DNA of 64,000 nucleotides from Pseudomonas sessilinigenes (GCF_003850565.1 NZ_CP027706.1:1922001-1986000); one strand, 5' to 3'. Counted from the first letter of the stretch, positions 10,300-22,624 are shown. A program made the numbers and translations. Notes: generated by a model not told the origin, from the letters alone.

Positions 10300-10827
10300 A
10301 TGTTGAATGACCCGATTCCATCTCACGTTGACCCGCGCAAATTGGCTGATCGTGGCACTACCCTTGAGGGTGAGGTGCTGCTGGCCGATTTGGAGAGACT
10401 CTGCGACCCGCTTTCCGACAACGTCGGTACGGTGCAGGCCAAATTCGTTTTCGAGCGCGACGAGCGTAAGTCTGTGGTTATCCACAGTTCTATCGACGTC
10501 GAAGTCAAAATGGTTTGCCAGCGTTGTCTTGAGCTGGTCACCCTGCCGATCCACAGCGAATGCAGTTACGCGGTGGTGAAAGAGGGTGCAAATACCCAGT
10601 CGTTGCCGAAAGGTTATGACGTGCTGGAACTGGGCGAGGATCCTTTGGATCTGCAGGCGTTGATCGAGGAAGAGCTTTTGCTTGCCCTGCCAATCGTGCC
10701 TGCTCATCATCCGGAAGAATGCCAGCAGCCGGACGGGCTCGACGAGCCCGAGCCGAGCGAGGACGAGGTAACGCGGTCCAACCCGTTCAGTGTATTGGCG
10801 CAGTTAAAGCGTGACCCAAACGTTTAG
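10300..10827 (+). CDS. yceD: YceD (DUF177) ribosome-assembly-linked protein
   Basis: A 175-residue protein with the DUF177 pattern: an acidic C-terminus, CQRCLEL with two cysteines, and paired beta segments. YceD is needed for normal 23S rRNA accumulation in bacteria and plants and is almost always encoded next to rpmF, as here, 13 bases upstream. The N-terminus (LNDPIPSHVDPRKLADRG) matches what is usual in Pseudomonas, so the ATG at 10300 is probably right, although it lies only about 10 bases after a perfect -10 box. Confidence 0.92.
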   Translation: MLNDPIPSHVDPRKLADRGTTLEGEVLLADLERLCDPLSDNVGTVQAKFVFERDERKSVVIHSSIDVEVKMVCQRCLELVTLPIHSECSYAVVKEGANTQSLPKGYDVLELGEDPLDLQALIEEELLLALPIVPAHHPEECQQPDGLDEPEPSEDEVTRSNPFSVLAQLKRDPNV

Positions 10828-10840
10828 GAGTTAATCAATT

Positions 10841-11023
10841 ATGGCTGTTCAGCAGAACAAAAAATCCCGCTCTGCCCGTGACATGCGTCGTTCCCACGAT
10901 GCTCTCGAGGCTAGCGCTCTGTCCGTAGAAAAAACCACTGGTGAAGTTCACCTGCGTCACCACGTATCGCCAGAAGGCGTATACCGTGGTCGTAAAGTGA
11001 TCGACAAGGGCGCTGACGAGTAA
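10841..11023 (+). CDS. rpmF: 50S ribosomal protein L32
   Basis: A 60-residue basic protein, the full length of gammaproteobacterial L32, starting [17 protein letters not shown]. It lacks the zinc-binding cysteine pairs found in some L32 forms. It has a clear AGGAG 13 bases upstream. It is co-transcribed with yceD and plsX, which couples ribosome supply to lipid synthesis, as known for the E. coli rpmF operon. Confidence 0.97.
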   Translation: MAVQQNKKSRSARDMRRSHDALEASALSVEKTTGEVHLRHHVSPEGVYRGRKVIDKGADE

Positions 11024-11026
11024 TCC

Positions 11027-12037
11027 TTGTCCGCTCAAGTCATCGCGATTGACGCAATGGGCGGGGACTTCGGTCCCCGCAGCATTGTTCAGGCCAGTAT
11101 TGCTTGCCTTTCTGCTACCCCCTCGTTGCACCTGACCCTTGTGGGTCAACCCTCCCTCCTTGAAGAACTGTTATCTGGCCAGCCGGCTGTGGATCGCTCG
11201 CGCCTGACGATTACCCCTGCGAGCGAGGTGGTCACCATGGACGAGAAACCCTCCCAGGCCCTGCGTGGCAAGCCCGATTCTTCGATGCGGGTGGCGCTTG
11301 AGCTGTTGCGCGAGGAAAAGGTCCAGGCTTGTGTCAGTGCCGGTAATACCGGGGCGCTCATGGCGCTGTCGCGCTACGTACTCAAGACCCTGCCCGGTAT
11401 CGATCGCCCGGCGATGGTGGCTGCCATTCCCACTCAGCGTGGCTACTGCCAATTACTCGACCTGGGGGCCAACGTCGATTGCAGCGCCGAGCATCTGTTG
11501 CAATTCGCCATCATGGGCTCGGTTGCGGCGCAAACCCTGGGCATCGCTCGTCCCCGGGTGGCCTTGCTGAATATCGGCACCGAGGACATCAAGGGTAATC
11601 AGCAGGTCAAGCTTGCAGCGAGCCTTTTGCAGCAGGCCCGTGGCTTGAACTACATAGGGTTCGTCGAGGGCGACGGGCTGTATCGTGGTGAGGCCGACGT
11701 GGTGGTGTGCGACGGATTCGTCGGCAACATCCTGCTCAAGTCCAGTGAGGGCTTGGCCACCATGATTTCATCCCGTATCGAGGCCTTGTTCAGGCGCAGC
11801 CTGCTGTCCAGGGCTGTGGGGGCGCTGGCGTTGCCGTTGATGCGGCGATTGCAGGCCGATCTGGCACCGGCCCGGCACAACGGCGCAAGCTTTCTCGGGC
11901 TGCAGGGTATTGTGGTGAAAAGCCACGGTTCGGCTGGGGTCCAGGGGTTCCAAAGTGCGATTCAACGAGCGCTGATCGAGATCCAGGAAGATCTGCCGCG
12001 TCGCCTGCATGGGCGTCTTGAAGACTTGCTGCTTTAG
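11027..12037 (+). CDS. plsX: Phosphate acyltransferase PlsX
   Basis: A 336-residue enzyme that converts acyl-ACP and phosphate to acyl-phosphate for PlsY in phospholipid synthesis. The N-terminal [13 protein letters not shown] is diagnostic. The TTG start at 11027 lies three bases after the rpmF stop and gives the usual [14 protein letters not shown]-terminus; no ATG fits. In most bacteria fabH follows plsX. Here fabD comes next, the known Pseudomonas arrangement in which another enzyme starts fatty-acid synthesis. Confidence 0.95.
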   Translation: MSAQVIAIDAMGGDFGPRSIVQASIACLSATPSLHLTLVGQPSLLEELLSGQPAVDRSRLTITPASEVVTMDEKPSQALRGKPDSSMRVALELLREEKVQACVSAGNTGALMALSRYVLKTLPGIDRPAMVAAIPTQRGYCQLLDLGANVDCSAEHLLQFAIMGSVAAQTLGIARPRVALLNIGTEDIKGNQQVKLAASLLQQARGLNYIGFVEGDGLYRGEADVVVCDGFVGNILLKSSEGLATMISSRIEALFRRSLLSRAVGALALPLMRRLQADLAPARHNGASFLGLQGIVVKSHGSAGVQGFQSAIQRALIEIQEDLPRRLHGRLEDLLL

Positions 12038-12163
12038 GCGTTTGGCTCTTGAAATGCTTAAATGTGACCGCTCAGTTCAATTGGCCATCCAACTGTCAGT
12101 TTCTTGCGTCCACCGCGGTGTGACGTCAATTCTTCGACGACAAGATCATTAGGGGCTTGTTAC

Positions 12164-13102
12164 ATGTCTGCATCCCTCGCATTCGTCTTTCCAGGGCAGG
12201 GCTCGCAGTCCCTCGGCATGTTGGCCGAGCTGGGCGCGCAGTACCCGTTGGTCCTCGATACTTTCAAAGAAGCCTCCGATGCTTTGGGCTACGACCTTTG
12301 GGCACTGACCCAGGAGGGTCCGCAAGAGCTGCTCAATCAAACCGACAGGACTCAGCCTGCGATCCTCACCGCCTCTATCGCCCTTTGGCGCGTATGGCTG
12401 GCTGAGGGTGGTGCGCGGCCGGCTTTCGTTGCCGGTCACAGCCTGGGCGAATACAGCGCGCTGGTTGCCGCTGGTAGCCTGACTTTGGCTGAAGCGGTCA
12501 AGCTGGTGGAACGCCGTGGCCAGCTGATGCAGGAAGCTGTGCCGGCAGGCCAGGGCGGCATGGCCGCGATTCTTGGCCTGGATGATGCCGATGTGGTGGC
12601 GGCCTGTAATGAAGCTGCCCAGGGTGAAGTGGTTAGCGCGGTGAACTACAACTCTCCGGGCCAGGTTGTAATTGCCGGTGCCAAGGCGGCGGTGGATCGT
12701 GCCATCGAAGGCTGCAAGGCGCGTGGCGCCAAGCGCGCCCTGCCTTTGCCGGTCAGCGTGCCATCTCACTGTGAGTTGATGCGTCCGGCGGCTGAGCGTT
12801 TTGCCGAATCGATCGCAGCGATCAACTGGCAGGCGCCACAGATCCCGCTGGTGCAGAACGTCAGCGCCGCAGTGGCAGTGGATCTGGATACCCTCAAGCG
12901 TGACTTGCTGGAGCAGTTGTACAAGCCGGTTCGTTGGGTCGAGTCGGTGCAGACCCTGGCAGCCAGCGGTGCTACCCAATTGGTCGAGTGTGGTCCGGGC
13001 AAGGTCCTGGCCGGCCTCAACAAGCGCTGCGCCGAAGGTGTGGCGACCTCTAACCTGAATACCCCAGAAGCTTTCGCTGCCGCGCGCGCAGAGTTGGCCT
13101 GA
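12164..13102 (+). CDS. fabD: Malonyl-CoA:ACP transacylase
   Basis: A 312-residue enzyme that loads malonyl groups onto AcpP. The nucleophile motif GHSLGE has Ser93, and the catalytic histidine is in VPSHCELM. The FPGQGSQ opening is typical. The ATG 12164 was chosen because the family N-terminus begins MSASLAFVFPGQGSQ; the frame runs open upstream to 12104 without homology. It is followed after 16 bases by fabG. Confidence 0.97.
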   Translation: MSASLAFVFPGQGSQSLGMLAELGAQYPLVLDTFKEASDALGYDLWALTQEGPQELLNQTDRTQPAILTASIALWRVWLAEGGARPAFVAGHSLGEYSALVAAGSLTLAEAVKLVERRGQLMQEAVPAGQGGMAAILGLDDADVVAACNEAAQGEVVSAVNYNSPGQVVIAGAKAAVDRAIEGCKARGAKRALPLPVSVPSHCELMRPAAERFAESIAAINWQAPQIPLVQNVSAAVAVDLDTLKRDLLEQLYKPVRWVESVQTLAASGATQLVECGPGKVLAGLNKRCAEGVATSNLNTPEAFAAARAELA

Positions 13103-13118
13103 ACTAGGAGAAGCTTGC

Positions 13119-13859
13119 ATGAGTCTGCAAGGTAAAGTTGCACTGGTGACCGGCGCCAGCCGCGGTATCGGCCAGGCTATCGCCCTTGAGCTGGGGCGTA
13201 TGGGCGCTATTGTCGTGGGCACTGCCACTTCTGCCTCGGGTGCCGAGCGTATCGCCGCGACCCTCAAGGAAAATGGTGTCCAGGGCACTGGCCTGGAACT
13301 CAATGTCACCAGCAATGAATCCGTGGCTGCGGTGCTGGCCAGCATCACCGAGCAGTTCGGTGCACCGGCTATCCTGGTGAACAATGCCGGTATTACCCGC
13401 GACAACCTGATGATGCGGATGAAAGACGACGAGTGGTACGACGTGGTCGATACCAACCTCAATAGTCTGTATCGCCTGTCCAAGGGTGTACTGCGCGGCA
13501 TGACCAAGGCTCGCTGGGGCCGAATCATCAATATTGGTTCGGTTGTGGGTGCCATGGGTAACGCAGGCCAAGTAAACTACGCCGCCGCCAAGGCTGGCCT
13601 GGAAGGTTTCAGCCGCGCCCTGGCGCGAGAAGTGGGTTCAAGGTCGATCACCGTGAACGCGGTCGCTCCCGGTTTTATCGATACCGATATGACCCGTGAG
13701 CTGCCAGAAGCGCAGCGTGAAGCCCTGCAGGCACAGATTCCGCTGGGTCGTCTGGGGCAGGCCCAAGAGATCGCGCAAGTGGTCGCTTTCCTGGCCTCCG
13801 ACGGTGCGGCATACGTTACTGGGGCTACAATCCCGGTCAACGGCGGGATGTACATGTGA
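13119..13859 (+). CDS. fabG: 3-oxoacyl-ACP reductase
   Basis: A 246-residue short-chain dehydrogenase. The NADPH-binding TGASRGIG is near the N-terminus, and the catalytic triad is Ser141, Tyr154 and Lys158. It performs the first reduction of each elongation cycle. An AGGAG precedes the ATG by 8 bases. It ends in GGMYM, as usual for FabG. About 195 non-coding bases with a promoter separate it from acpP. Confidence 0.97.
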   Translation: MSLQGKVALVTGASRGIGQAIALELGRMGAIVVGTATSASGAERIAATLKENGVQGTGLELNVTSNESVAAVLASITEQFGAPAILVNNAGITRDNLMMRMKDDEWYDVVDTNLNSLYRLSKGVLRGMTKARWGRIINIGSVVGAMGNAGQVNYAAAKAGLEGFSRALAREVGSRSITVNAVAPGFIDTDMTRELPEAQREALQAQIPLGRLGQAQEIAQVVAFLASDGAAYVTGATIPVNGGMYM

Positions 13860-13974
13860 GTCAAATGTGACGGATTGCTTCAAAAAAATGTCATACGAGC
13901 TGTCTAAAATCCGTTATAAAGCTGCAATCTATTTATAGGCAGATGGCCAACGGGTTTGAGGGTAAAGCTTTCGG

Positions 13975-14002
13975 TTGAAAAGCTGAAAAGCCTTTCTATA
14001 CA
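13975..14002 (+). promoter_or_regulatory. Likely sigma70 promoter of acpP
   Basis: TTGAAA at 13975-13980 and TATACA at 13997-14002, with a 16-bp spacer. This gives a start near 14009 and a leader of about 46 bases. acpP needs far higher expression than its neighbours, so an internal promoter here is expected. Confidence 0.55.
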
Positions 14003-14054
14003 CTTACCCACTGGCCAGCTGCCTGAATTTGTCCATTAGGAGTGAAAACAAGGT

Positions 14055-14291
14055 ATGAGCACCATCGAAGAGCGCGTCAAGAAAATCGTTGCTGAGCAAC
14101 TGGGCGTTAAAGAAGAAGAAGTTGTTAACACCGCTTCCTTCGTTGAAGACCTGGGTGCCGACTCCCTTGACACCGTTGAGCTGGTGATGGCTCTGGAAGA
14201 GGAATTCGAGACCGAAATTCCTGACGAAGAAGCTGAGAAGATCACTACCGTTCAAGCAGCTATCGACTACGTTAACAGCCACCAGGCTTAA
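14055..14291 (+). CDS. acpP: Acyl carrier protein
   Basis: A 78-residue acidic protein with the GADSLDTVE motif; Ser37 is the attachment site for 4'-phosphopantetheine. It carries the growing chain between FabD, FabG, FabF and PlsX, all encoded around it. It has its own promoter and terminator, and AGGAG lies 12 bases before the ATG. Acyl-ACP is also a substrate for AHL synthases such as the LuxI protein at 61416. Confidence 0.98.
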   Translation: MSTIEERVKKIVAEQLGVKEEEVVNTASFVEDLGADSLDTVELVMALEEEFETEIPDEEAEKITTVQAAIDYVNSHQA

Positions 14292-14320
14292 TCGTTTGTA
14301 GTCGTCTTTTGCTGTCATGG

Positions 14321-14356
14321 AAAAACCGCACTGCCGTCACGGCGTGCGGTTTTTTC
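14321..14356 (+). terminator. Terminator after acpP
   Basis: ACCGCAC at 14325-14331 pairs with GTGCGGT at 14344-14350, with an inner GCCGT/ACGGC stem and runs of A and T on either side. Its position between acpP and fabF can set the ACP to FabF ratio by partial read-through. Confidence 0.85.
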
Positions 14357-14401
14357 TTTAGGCCTGATGCAAAGCGTCGTCATTAGAAAAAGGAGAGTGC
14401 T

Positions 14402-15646
14402 GTGTCGCGTAGACGCGTCGTAGTCACCGGTATGGGTATGTTGTCGCCACTGGGTACTGATGTACCGAGCAGCTGGCAGGGCATTCTGGCTGGCCAAAGT
14501 GGCATCGGTCTGATCGAACACACCGACCTTTCTGCCTATTCCACCCGTTTTGGCGGCTCGGTAAAGGGCTTCAATGTCGAGGAGTACCTGTCGGCCAAAG
14601 AGGCCCGCAAGCTCGACCTGTTCATTCAATACGGCCTGGCGGCCGGATTCCAGGCGGTACGCAATGCGGGCCTGGAAGTCACCGACGCCAACCGTGATCG
14701 CATTGGCGTGGCCATGGGCTCGGGTATTGGCGGTCTGACCAATATCGAGGAAACCAGCCGCACCTTGCACGATTCCGGCCCGCGGCGGATTTCCCCGTTC
14801 TTCGTGCCCGGTTCGATCATCAATATGATTTCCGGCTTCCTGTCCATTCACCTGGGGCTCCAGGGGCCGAACTACGCCATTTCCACGGCGTGTACCACGG
14901 GTACCCACTGCATCGGCATGGCTGCGCGCAATATTGCTTACGGCGAAGCCGACGTGATGATTGCCGGCGGCGCCGAGATGGCTGCTTGCGGCCTGGGCAT
15001 GGGCGGCTTCGGGGCATCCCGTGCACTGTCGACTCGCAACGACGAGCCCACCCGCGCCAGCCGTCCATGGGACAAGGGGCGTGATGGTTTCGTGCTGTCT
15101 GACGGCTCCGGAGCCCTGGTCCTGGAGGAGCTGGAGCATGCCAAGGCGCGCGGCGCCACCATCTATGCCGAGTTGATCGGCTTTGGCATGAGCGGCGACG
15201 CCTATCACATGACTTCACCGCCCGCAGACGGCGCCGGTGCAGCTCGCTGCATCGCCAACGCCCTGCGCGACGCGAAGATCAATGCCGATCAGGTGCAGTA
15301 CATCAATGCCCATGGTACTTCGACGCCTGCTGGTGACCTGGCGGAAGCCGAAGCGATCAAGAGTGTGTTCGGCGACCACGCCTACAAGCTCGCGGTCAGT
15401 TCCACCAAGTCCATGACTGGCCACCTGTTGGGTGCCGCCGGGGCGATCGAGGCGATCTTCAGCGTGCTGGCGATCAATAGCCAGGTCGCACCGCCCACCA
15501 TCAACCTGGATGAGCCGGACGAAGGCTGCGACCTGGATTTCGTGCCGCACACTGCGCGCAGCATGGATATCGATGTCGTGCTGTCCAACTCCTTCGGTTT
15601 TGGTGGGACCAACGGCTCCCTGGTATTCCGTCGGTTTTCCGAGTGA
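14402..15646 (+). CDS. fabF: 3-oxoacyl-ACP synthase II
   Basis: A 414-residue condensing enzyme with the Cys-His-His triad: Cys164 in STACTTGT, His304 in NAHGTST and His341 in MTGHLLG. It elongates acyl-ACP and controls the unsaturated/saturated ratio. The GTG start at 14402 is preceded by AAGGAG. The stop overlaps the pabC start by one base. Confidence 0.97.
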   Translation: MSRRRVVVTGMGMLSPLGTDVPSSWQGILAGQSGIGLIEHTDLSAYSTRFGGSVKGFNVEEYLSAKEARKLDLFIQYGLAAGFQAVRNAGLEVTDANRDRIGVAMGSGIGGLTNIEETSRTLHDSGPRRISPFFVPGSIINMISGFLSIHLGLQGPNYAISTACTTGTHCIGMAARNIAYGEADVMIAGGAEMAACGLGMGGFGASRALSTRNDEPTRASRPWDKGRDGFVLSDGSGALVLEELEHAKARGATIYAELIGFGMSGDAYHMTSPPADGAGAARCIANALRDAKINADQVQYINAHGTSTPAGDLAEAEAIKSVFGDHAYKLAVSSTKSMTGHLLGAAGAIEAIFSVLAINSQVAPPTINLDEPDEGCDLDFVPHTARSMDIDVVLSNSFGFGGTNGSLVFRRFSE

Positions 15647-16461
15647 TGCACAGCTGGGTCGACGGTCGTCCGGCTGACGCTCTGTCGCTCAAGGACCGTG
15701 GCCTGGCCTACGGCGATGGTCTGTTCGAGACCATCGCCGTCAGATCCGGCAAGCCGCTGCTGCTCGAGCGGCACTTGCAGCGTCTGGCCGAAGGCTGCCG
15801 GCGCCTGGCCCTGGTGACGGATCCGGAGCTGGTGCGCAGCGAAGTGCTGGCCTATGCCCAAGCCCTGGGCGAAGGGGTACTCAAGCTGATCCTGACCCGG
15901 GGCGATAGCCTGCGGGGCTACGCGGCCGATCCTGCGGCGCCGGCGCGGCGGATCCTCCAGGGCGGTGCCTTGCCGGCCTACCCGGCGGCCCATGCCGCAC
16001 AAGGGGTTCAGCTGTTTCCTTGCACCACGCGCTTGTCCGAGCAGCCCTTGCTGGCTGGTCTCAAGCATCTCAATCGCCTGGAGCAGGTCCTGGCCCGAGC
16101 CGAATGGCGCGACAGTGACCACGCCGAAGGCCTGATGCTCGATGGCGCCGGGCACGTGATCGAGGGCGTGTTCAGCAATCTGTTCCTGGTCGCTGGAGGG
16201 CAGCTACTGACGGCGGATCTGAGCCGTTGTGGCGTGGCCGGGGTGATGCGCGGCGAAATCCTCGCCCAGGCCCAGCTGCAAGGCATTCCCGTAGCGATCA
16301 CCGACATCAGTCTCGAGCAGTTGCACCAGGCTGATGAAGTCTTTGTCTGCAACAGTGTCTATGGCATCTGGCCGGTACTGTGCTGCGCCGGGATGCGCTG
16401 GTCGGCAGGACCGCTCACCCGTAAACTGCAGGGCATTACCCGCGCACTACTGGATGCTTGA
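15646..16461 (+). CDS. pabC: Aminodeoxychorismate lyase
   Basis: A 271-residue fold-type IV PLP enzyme that releases pyruvate from 4-amino-4-deoxychorismate to give p-aminobenzoate for folate. The family segments RGLAYGDGLFET and EGVFSNLF are present, and Lys140 in LKHLNRLEQ is the expected PLP lysine. ATG 15646 overlaps the fabF stop (TGATG). Position between fabF and mltG is the conserved one. Confidence 0.95.
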   Translation: MHSWVDGRPADALSLKDRGLAYGDGLFETIAVRSGKPLLLERHLQRLAEGCRRLALVTDPELVRSEVLAYAQALGEGVLKLILTRGDSLRGYAADPAAPARRILQGGALPAYPAAHAAQGVQLFPCTTRLSEQPLLAGLKHLNRLEQVLARAEWRDSDHAEGLMLDGAGHVIEGVFSNLFLVAGGQLLTADLSRCGVAGVMRGEILAQAQLQGIPVAITDISLEQLHQADEVFVCNSVYGIWPVLCCAGMRWSAGPLTRKLQGITRALLDA

Positions 16462-16464
16462 TTC

Positions 16465-19265
<2,801 letters not shown>

Positions 19266-19295
19266 TGCGCGGCGCCTAGAATCAGACCTGTTCCC

Positions 19296-19323
19296 GGCCG
19301 GATAACGCCCTCCGGCCTTTCAT
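19296..19323 (+). terminator. Weak hairpin after holB
   Basis: GGCCGG at 19296-19301 pairs with CCGGCC at 19312-19317, followed by TTTCATT. The stem is short and the T tract poor. Confidence 0.35.
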
Positions 19324-19346
19324 TCATCGGATGCAGTTGTAGCCCT

Positions 19347-20138
19347 ATGCTTGTAGATTCCCATTGCCACCTCGATCGCCTCGACCTTGCCGCCCATGAT
19401 GGCTCCCTTGATGCCGCACTGGCAGCGGCCCGCCAGCGTGGCGTGGGGCATTTCCTGTGCATCGGCGTGAGTGCCGACAATGCGGCGGACGTCAAGGCCC
19501 TGGCCGACCGCTATGACGATGTCGATTGTTCAGTGGGGGTGCATCCCTTGGACGTGCAGCCGGGGGCTGCGCCGGCCCTGGACTGGCTGCTGGACGAGTT
19601 GAACCATCCGCGTGTGGTGGCCATTGGCGAGACCGGCCTGGACTATCACTACGAACCCGAAGCTGCCCAGTTGCAGCAAGCATCGTTTCGCCTGCACCTG
19701 CAGGCCGCCCAGCAGACCGGCAAGCCAGTGGTCGTGCATACCCGGGGCGCCCGTGCCGACACCCTGGCGTTGTTGCGCGAAGCGGCATTGCCCAACGCTG
19801 GAGTGCTGCATTGCTTCACCGAGGATTGGGACATGGCCAAGGCGGCCCTGGATCTTGGGTTCTACATTTCCCTGTCGGGAATCGTGACGTTCCGCAATGC
19901 CGATGCCCTGCGCGACGTAGCGCGGCAAGTGCCGGCCGACCGCCTGCTGGTGGAGACCGATTCGCCGTACCTGGCACCCATACCTTATCGTGGCAAGCCC
20001 AACTTGCCGCAGTACGTGCGTGAAGTGGCGGAGTTCCTGGCCATGTTGCGCGGTGAGTCCTATGAGGCGTTTGCCGAACAGACCACGGCGAACTTCAAGC
20101 GCCTGTTTCCCTTGGCCAGGGTCAAGAGCGCAATCTGA
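19347..20138 (+). CDS. TatD-family metal-dependent hydrolase (YcfH type)
   Basis: A 263-residue TIM-barrel DNase/hydrolase with the metal-binding HCHLD near the N-terminus, GETGLDYHY in the middle and ETDSPYLAP toward the end. The YcfH branch is a magnesium-dependent deoxyribonuclease or peptidyl-tRNA/D-amino-acyl repair candidate; its exact role is unsettled. It is the last gene of the fab-holB block and faces the convergent RgsA sRNA. Confidence 0.93.
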   Translation: MLVDSHCHLDRLDLAAHDGSLDAALAAARQRGVGHFLCIGVSADNAADVKALADRYDDVDCSVGVHPLDVQPGAAPALDWLLDELNHPRVVAIGETGLDYHYEPEAAQLQQASFRLHLQAAQQTGKPVVVHTRGARADTLALLREAALPNAGVLHCFTEDWDMAKAALDLGFYISLSGIVTFRNADALRDVARQVPADRLLVETDSPYLAPIPYRGKPNLPQYVREVAEFLAMLRGESYEAFAEQTTANFKRLFPLARVKSAI

Positions 20139-20168
20139 GGCGCGCGCCGGCGCGGCAAATTCCAGGCA

Positions 20169-20285
20169 AAAAAAACCCGGGTTCTGGGGGGTGAATCCGG
20201 GTTAAGACCATTAGGAGTAAAACTAAGGCACGCGGTCCTTCGGTACCTAGATCGGCGTTTCACTTGGGGGAGATGTCCCGCCGAC
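20169..20285 (-). ncRNA. rgsA: RgsA (P16) small RNA
   Basis: On the minus strand, AACCCGG (20204-20198) pairs with CCGGGTT (20181-20175), followed by eight T, a strong terminator with no protein gene upstream. About 117 bases upstream of the end lies CAATACT (20298-20292), one mismatch from the RpoS-type -10 CTATACT. The length (~117) and the location between tatD and the TetR gene match RgsA of P. aeruginosa (PA2958.1). RgsA is an RpoS-dependent sRNA under Gac control that is linked to oxidative-stress resistance. I saw no clear GacA upstream activating sequence, in line with indirect control through RpoS. The identification rests on synteny, size, terminator and promoter, not on an alignment. 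Confidence 0.78.
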
Positions 20286-20877
20286 ATTTCAAGTATTGAT
20301 CACTATCGTATTGAGTCCAGTTACCCCTGCTCGTTTTTTAAACAAATTTGGAATACGAGCGCTTCCCATGAGTTCTCACTTGCCGGGCCTGTTGCAGGAT
20401 TGCGCATTGCTTCGTTGAAAATAGCCGGATCTGCCTTCTTTTTCGGTGAAATAGGCCGTTCTGGCCGTTTTTTAGCAAGCACTCATCACCCTGGCTACAG
20501 AACCGTGCTTGTCCCTGCTTTGCATTGCGACTGATACAGTCGAATCGGGCTTGTCTGGTAGCCCGCATGTTGGAATCGCGACTCGTTGCATTATTTTCGT
20601 CGAGCACTAGGCTTTGAGTGGTCATGGGTTCTTGCTGTAGGAAAGGCTGGACCTTGTAGTCTGATTCGAGCCTTTGACTCGCCCGATGTTTGCTTCTGGA
20701 ACTGCCTTTGGCCCCAGTATCCATGGGCGATAGCGGGTTTTTCAGGCTCACTCCGGGGGCTTCCAGCAGATCGAGTTTTGTGTCGGAAACCGTGGCAACG
20801 ACGGATGATCCGTGCATTTTGGCGCAAGTTAGGCATAATACGCGGCTTCGATTTTGACCCCGAACAGACCTTTTCTT
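20286..20877. other. Gene-free stretch between rgsA and the TetR gene
   Basis: No protein gene is supported in these ~590 bases. The open frames on both strands lack Shine-Dalgarno sites and typical codon use. The right end carries a CATAAT -10 element at 20834-20839 that could serve the TetR gene. Confidence 0.5.
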
Positions 20878-21516
20878 ATGCAGAAAGAACCTCGTAAGGT
20901 CCGTGAATTTCGTCGCCGTGAGCAAGAAATTCTCGATACCGCGCTCAAGCTGTTCCTCGATCAAGGTGAAGACAGCGTCACCGTCGAGATGATTGCGGAT
21001 GCCGTGGGTATCGGCAAAGGGACCATCTACAAGCACTTCAAGTCCAAGGCGGAAATCTACCTGCGCCTGATGCTCGACTATGAGCGGGATTTGAACGAGT
21101 TGCTGCACTCTGCCGATGTCGACAAGGACAAGGAGGCCCTGTCCCGGGCCTACTTCGAGTTCCGCATGCGCGACCCGCAGCGCTACCGGTTGTTCGACCG
21201 CCTGGAAGAGAAGGTGGTCAAGGGCAACCAGGTTCCGGAGATGGTCGAGGAACTGCACAAGATCCGTGCTTCCAACTTCGAGCGCCTGACCCTGCTGATC
21301 AAGGGCCGTATCAGCGAAGGCAAGCTGGAAGACGTGCCTCCGTACTTCCATTACTGCGCCTCCTGGGCATTGGTCCACGGTGCCGTGGCGCTGTACCACT
21401 CGCCGTTCTGGAGCAATGTGCTGGAAGACCAGGAAGGCTTCTTCCAGTTCCTGATGGACATCGGCGTGCGCATGGGCAACAAGCGCAAGCGCGACCCCGA
21501 CACCTCGAACCACTGA
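20878..21516 (+). CDS. TetR/AcrR family transcriptional regulator (PA2957-like)
   Basis: A 212-residue one-component regulator. The N-terminal helix-turn-helix (about residues 13-60) contains VEMIADAVGIGKGTIYKHF, a textbook TetR recognition helix. The rest is an all-helical ligand domain. It corresponds by position to P. aeruginosa PA2957, next to RgsA. No adjacent divergent operon points to a target. I chose ATG 20878 over the in-frame TTG at 20854, since the shorter form matches family N-termini. Confidence 0.92.
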   Translation: MQKEPRKVREFRRREQEILDTALKLFLDQGEDSVTVEMIADAVGIGKGTIYKHFKSKAEIYLRLMLDYERDLNELLHSADVDKDKEALSRAYFEFRMRDPQRYRLFDRLEEKVVKGNQVPEMVEELHKIRASNFERLTLLIKGRISEGKLEDVPPYFHYCASWALVHGAVALYHSPFWSNVLEDQEGFFQFLMDIGVRMGNKRKRDPDTSNH

Positions 21517-21655
21517 CGCGCTCAAGCGTTGGATTGCGCCATCAGTGCTCTGTATGGCGCAGTGTCCGAGGAATATACTCAGGCTTGGGACTTGCTGAAA
21601 CCTGATTTTTGAGTCAGGTTTTGCGCGCCTCTCCCTTCTTACGCCGGAGTCATCC

Positions 21656-22624
21656 ATGATCGTCGATCGTCAAGGCAGGCGCTTTCGCAACTTGCGGATC
21701 AGCCTGACGTCTGCGTGCAACTACGCCTGTACCTACTGCGTGCCCAATGGCAAGCGGCTGGTGGCTGCCCAGGACGAGTTGTCGGCCGAGGCGATGGCGC
21801 GGGGCGTGGCGTATCTGATCGAGGCCGCCGGTATCGAGCGCTTGCGCATCACTGGCGGCGAGCCGCTGGTCAGTCCCAAGCTGGAATCCTTCATGGCGGC
21901 TGTAGGGCAGATGGGCCTGGAGGACATCAGCCTGACCACTAATGGCCAACTGCTCGCGCGCAAATTGCCGCTGCTGCTCGATGCCGGCATCCGGCGCATC
22001 AACGTTTCCCTCGATACCTTGGATGCCGCGGCTTTTCGCAGCATTGCCCGTGGTGGTGACTTGGCCACAGTGCTTGATGGCCTCTCGCAGGCGCGTGCGG
22101 CAGGCTTGAAGGTCAAGGTCAATATGGTGCCGCTGCGGGGGCAGAACCTGGACCAGGTCATGCCGCTGCTCGATTACTGCCTGGAACAGGGCTACGAGCT
22201 GCGCTTCATCGAGTTGATGCGCATGGGCCACCTGGCCAGCGATGGCAATGCCTTTGTGCAGCAGTTTGTCAGCTTGCGGCAACTGCTGGAGCTGATCGGC
22301 CAGCGTTACGAATACCTGCAAGCCGAGGCGCCGCTGGACGCCACTGCTGTGCGCTATGAAATCCCCGGCCTGGGCCACTTCGGCGTGATCGCCAACGAAA
22401 GCGTTCCATTTTGCCGGACCTGCTCGCGCTTGCGCCTGTCGTCCACCGGCTGGCTGCACGGCTGCCTGTCCTCGAGCAACCGCCACTATGTCGGCGACTT
22501 GCTGGACAAACCGCGTCATCAAGCCCTGCCAGCTCTACAGCGGTTGTTGGTCAAGGCCTTGGGCGACAAGCAGGACGTGGCATTTTCCGGTGGCGCCACG
22601 GTAATGAAGATCATTGGTGGTTGA
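21656..22624 (+). CDS. moaA: GTP 3',8-cyclase MoaA
   Basis: A 322-residue radical-SAM enzyme for the first step of molybdopterin synthesis. The N-terminal cluster ligands are Cys21, Cys25 and Cys28 (CNYACTYC). A second cluster is in CRTC...GC, and the C-terminus ends in the Gly-Gly tail needed for activity. Pseudomonas often has two MoaA copies; this could be the second. The rest of the moa pathway is not in the window, but the molybdenum hydroxylase operon at the start is a consumer of its product. Confidence 0.92.
   Translation: MIVDRQGRRFRNLRISLTSACNYACTYCVPNGKRLVAAQDELSAEAMARGVAYLIEAAGIERLRITGGEPLVSPKLESFMAAVGQMGLEDISLTTNGQLLARKLPLLLDAGIRRINVSLDTLDAAAFRSIARGGDLATVLDGLSQARAAGLKVKVNMVPLRGQNLDQVMPLLDYCLEQGYELRFIELMRMGHLASDGNAFVQQFVSLRQLLELIGQRYEYLQAEAPLDATAVRYEIPGLGHFGVIANESVPFCRTCSRLRLSSTGWLHGCLSSSNRHYVGDLLDKPRHQALPALQRLLVKALGDKQDVAFSGGATVMKIIGG

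Noticed and set aside
20338..21657. 439-codon open frame on the - strand over the TetR gene
   Set aside because: It covers the TetR gene in antisense and has low-complexity content without motifs.
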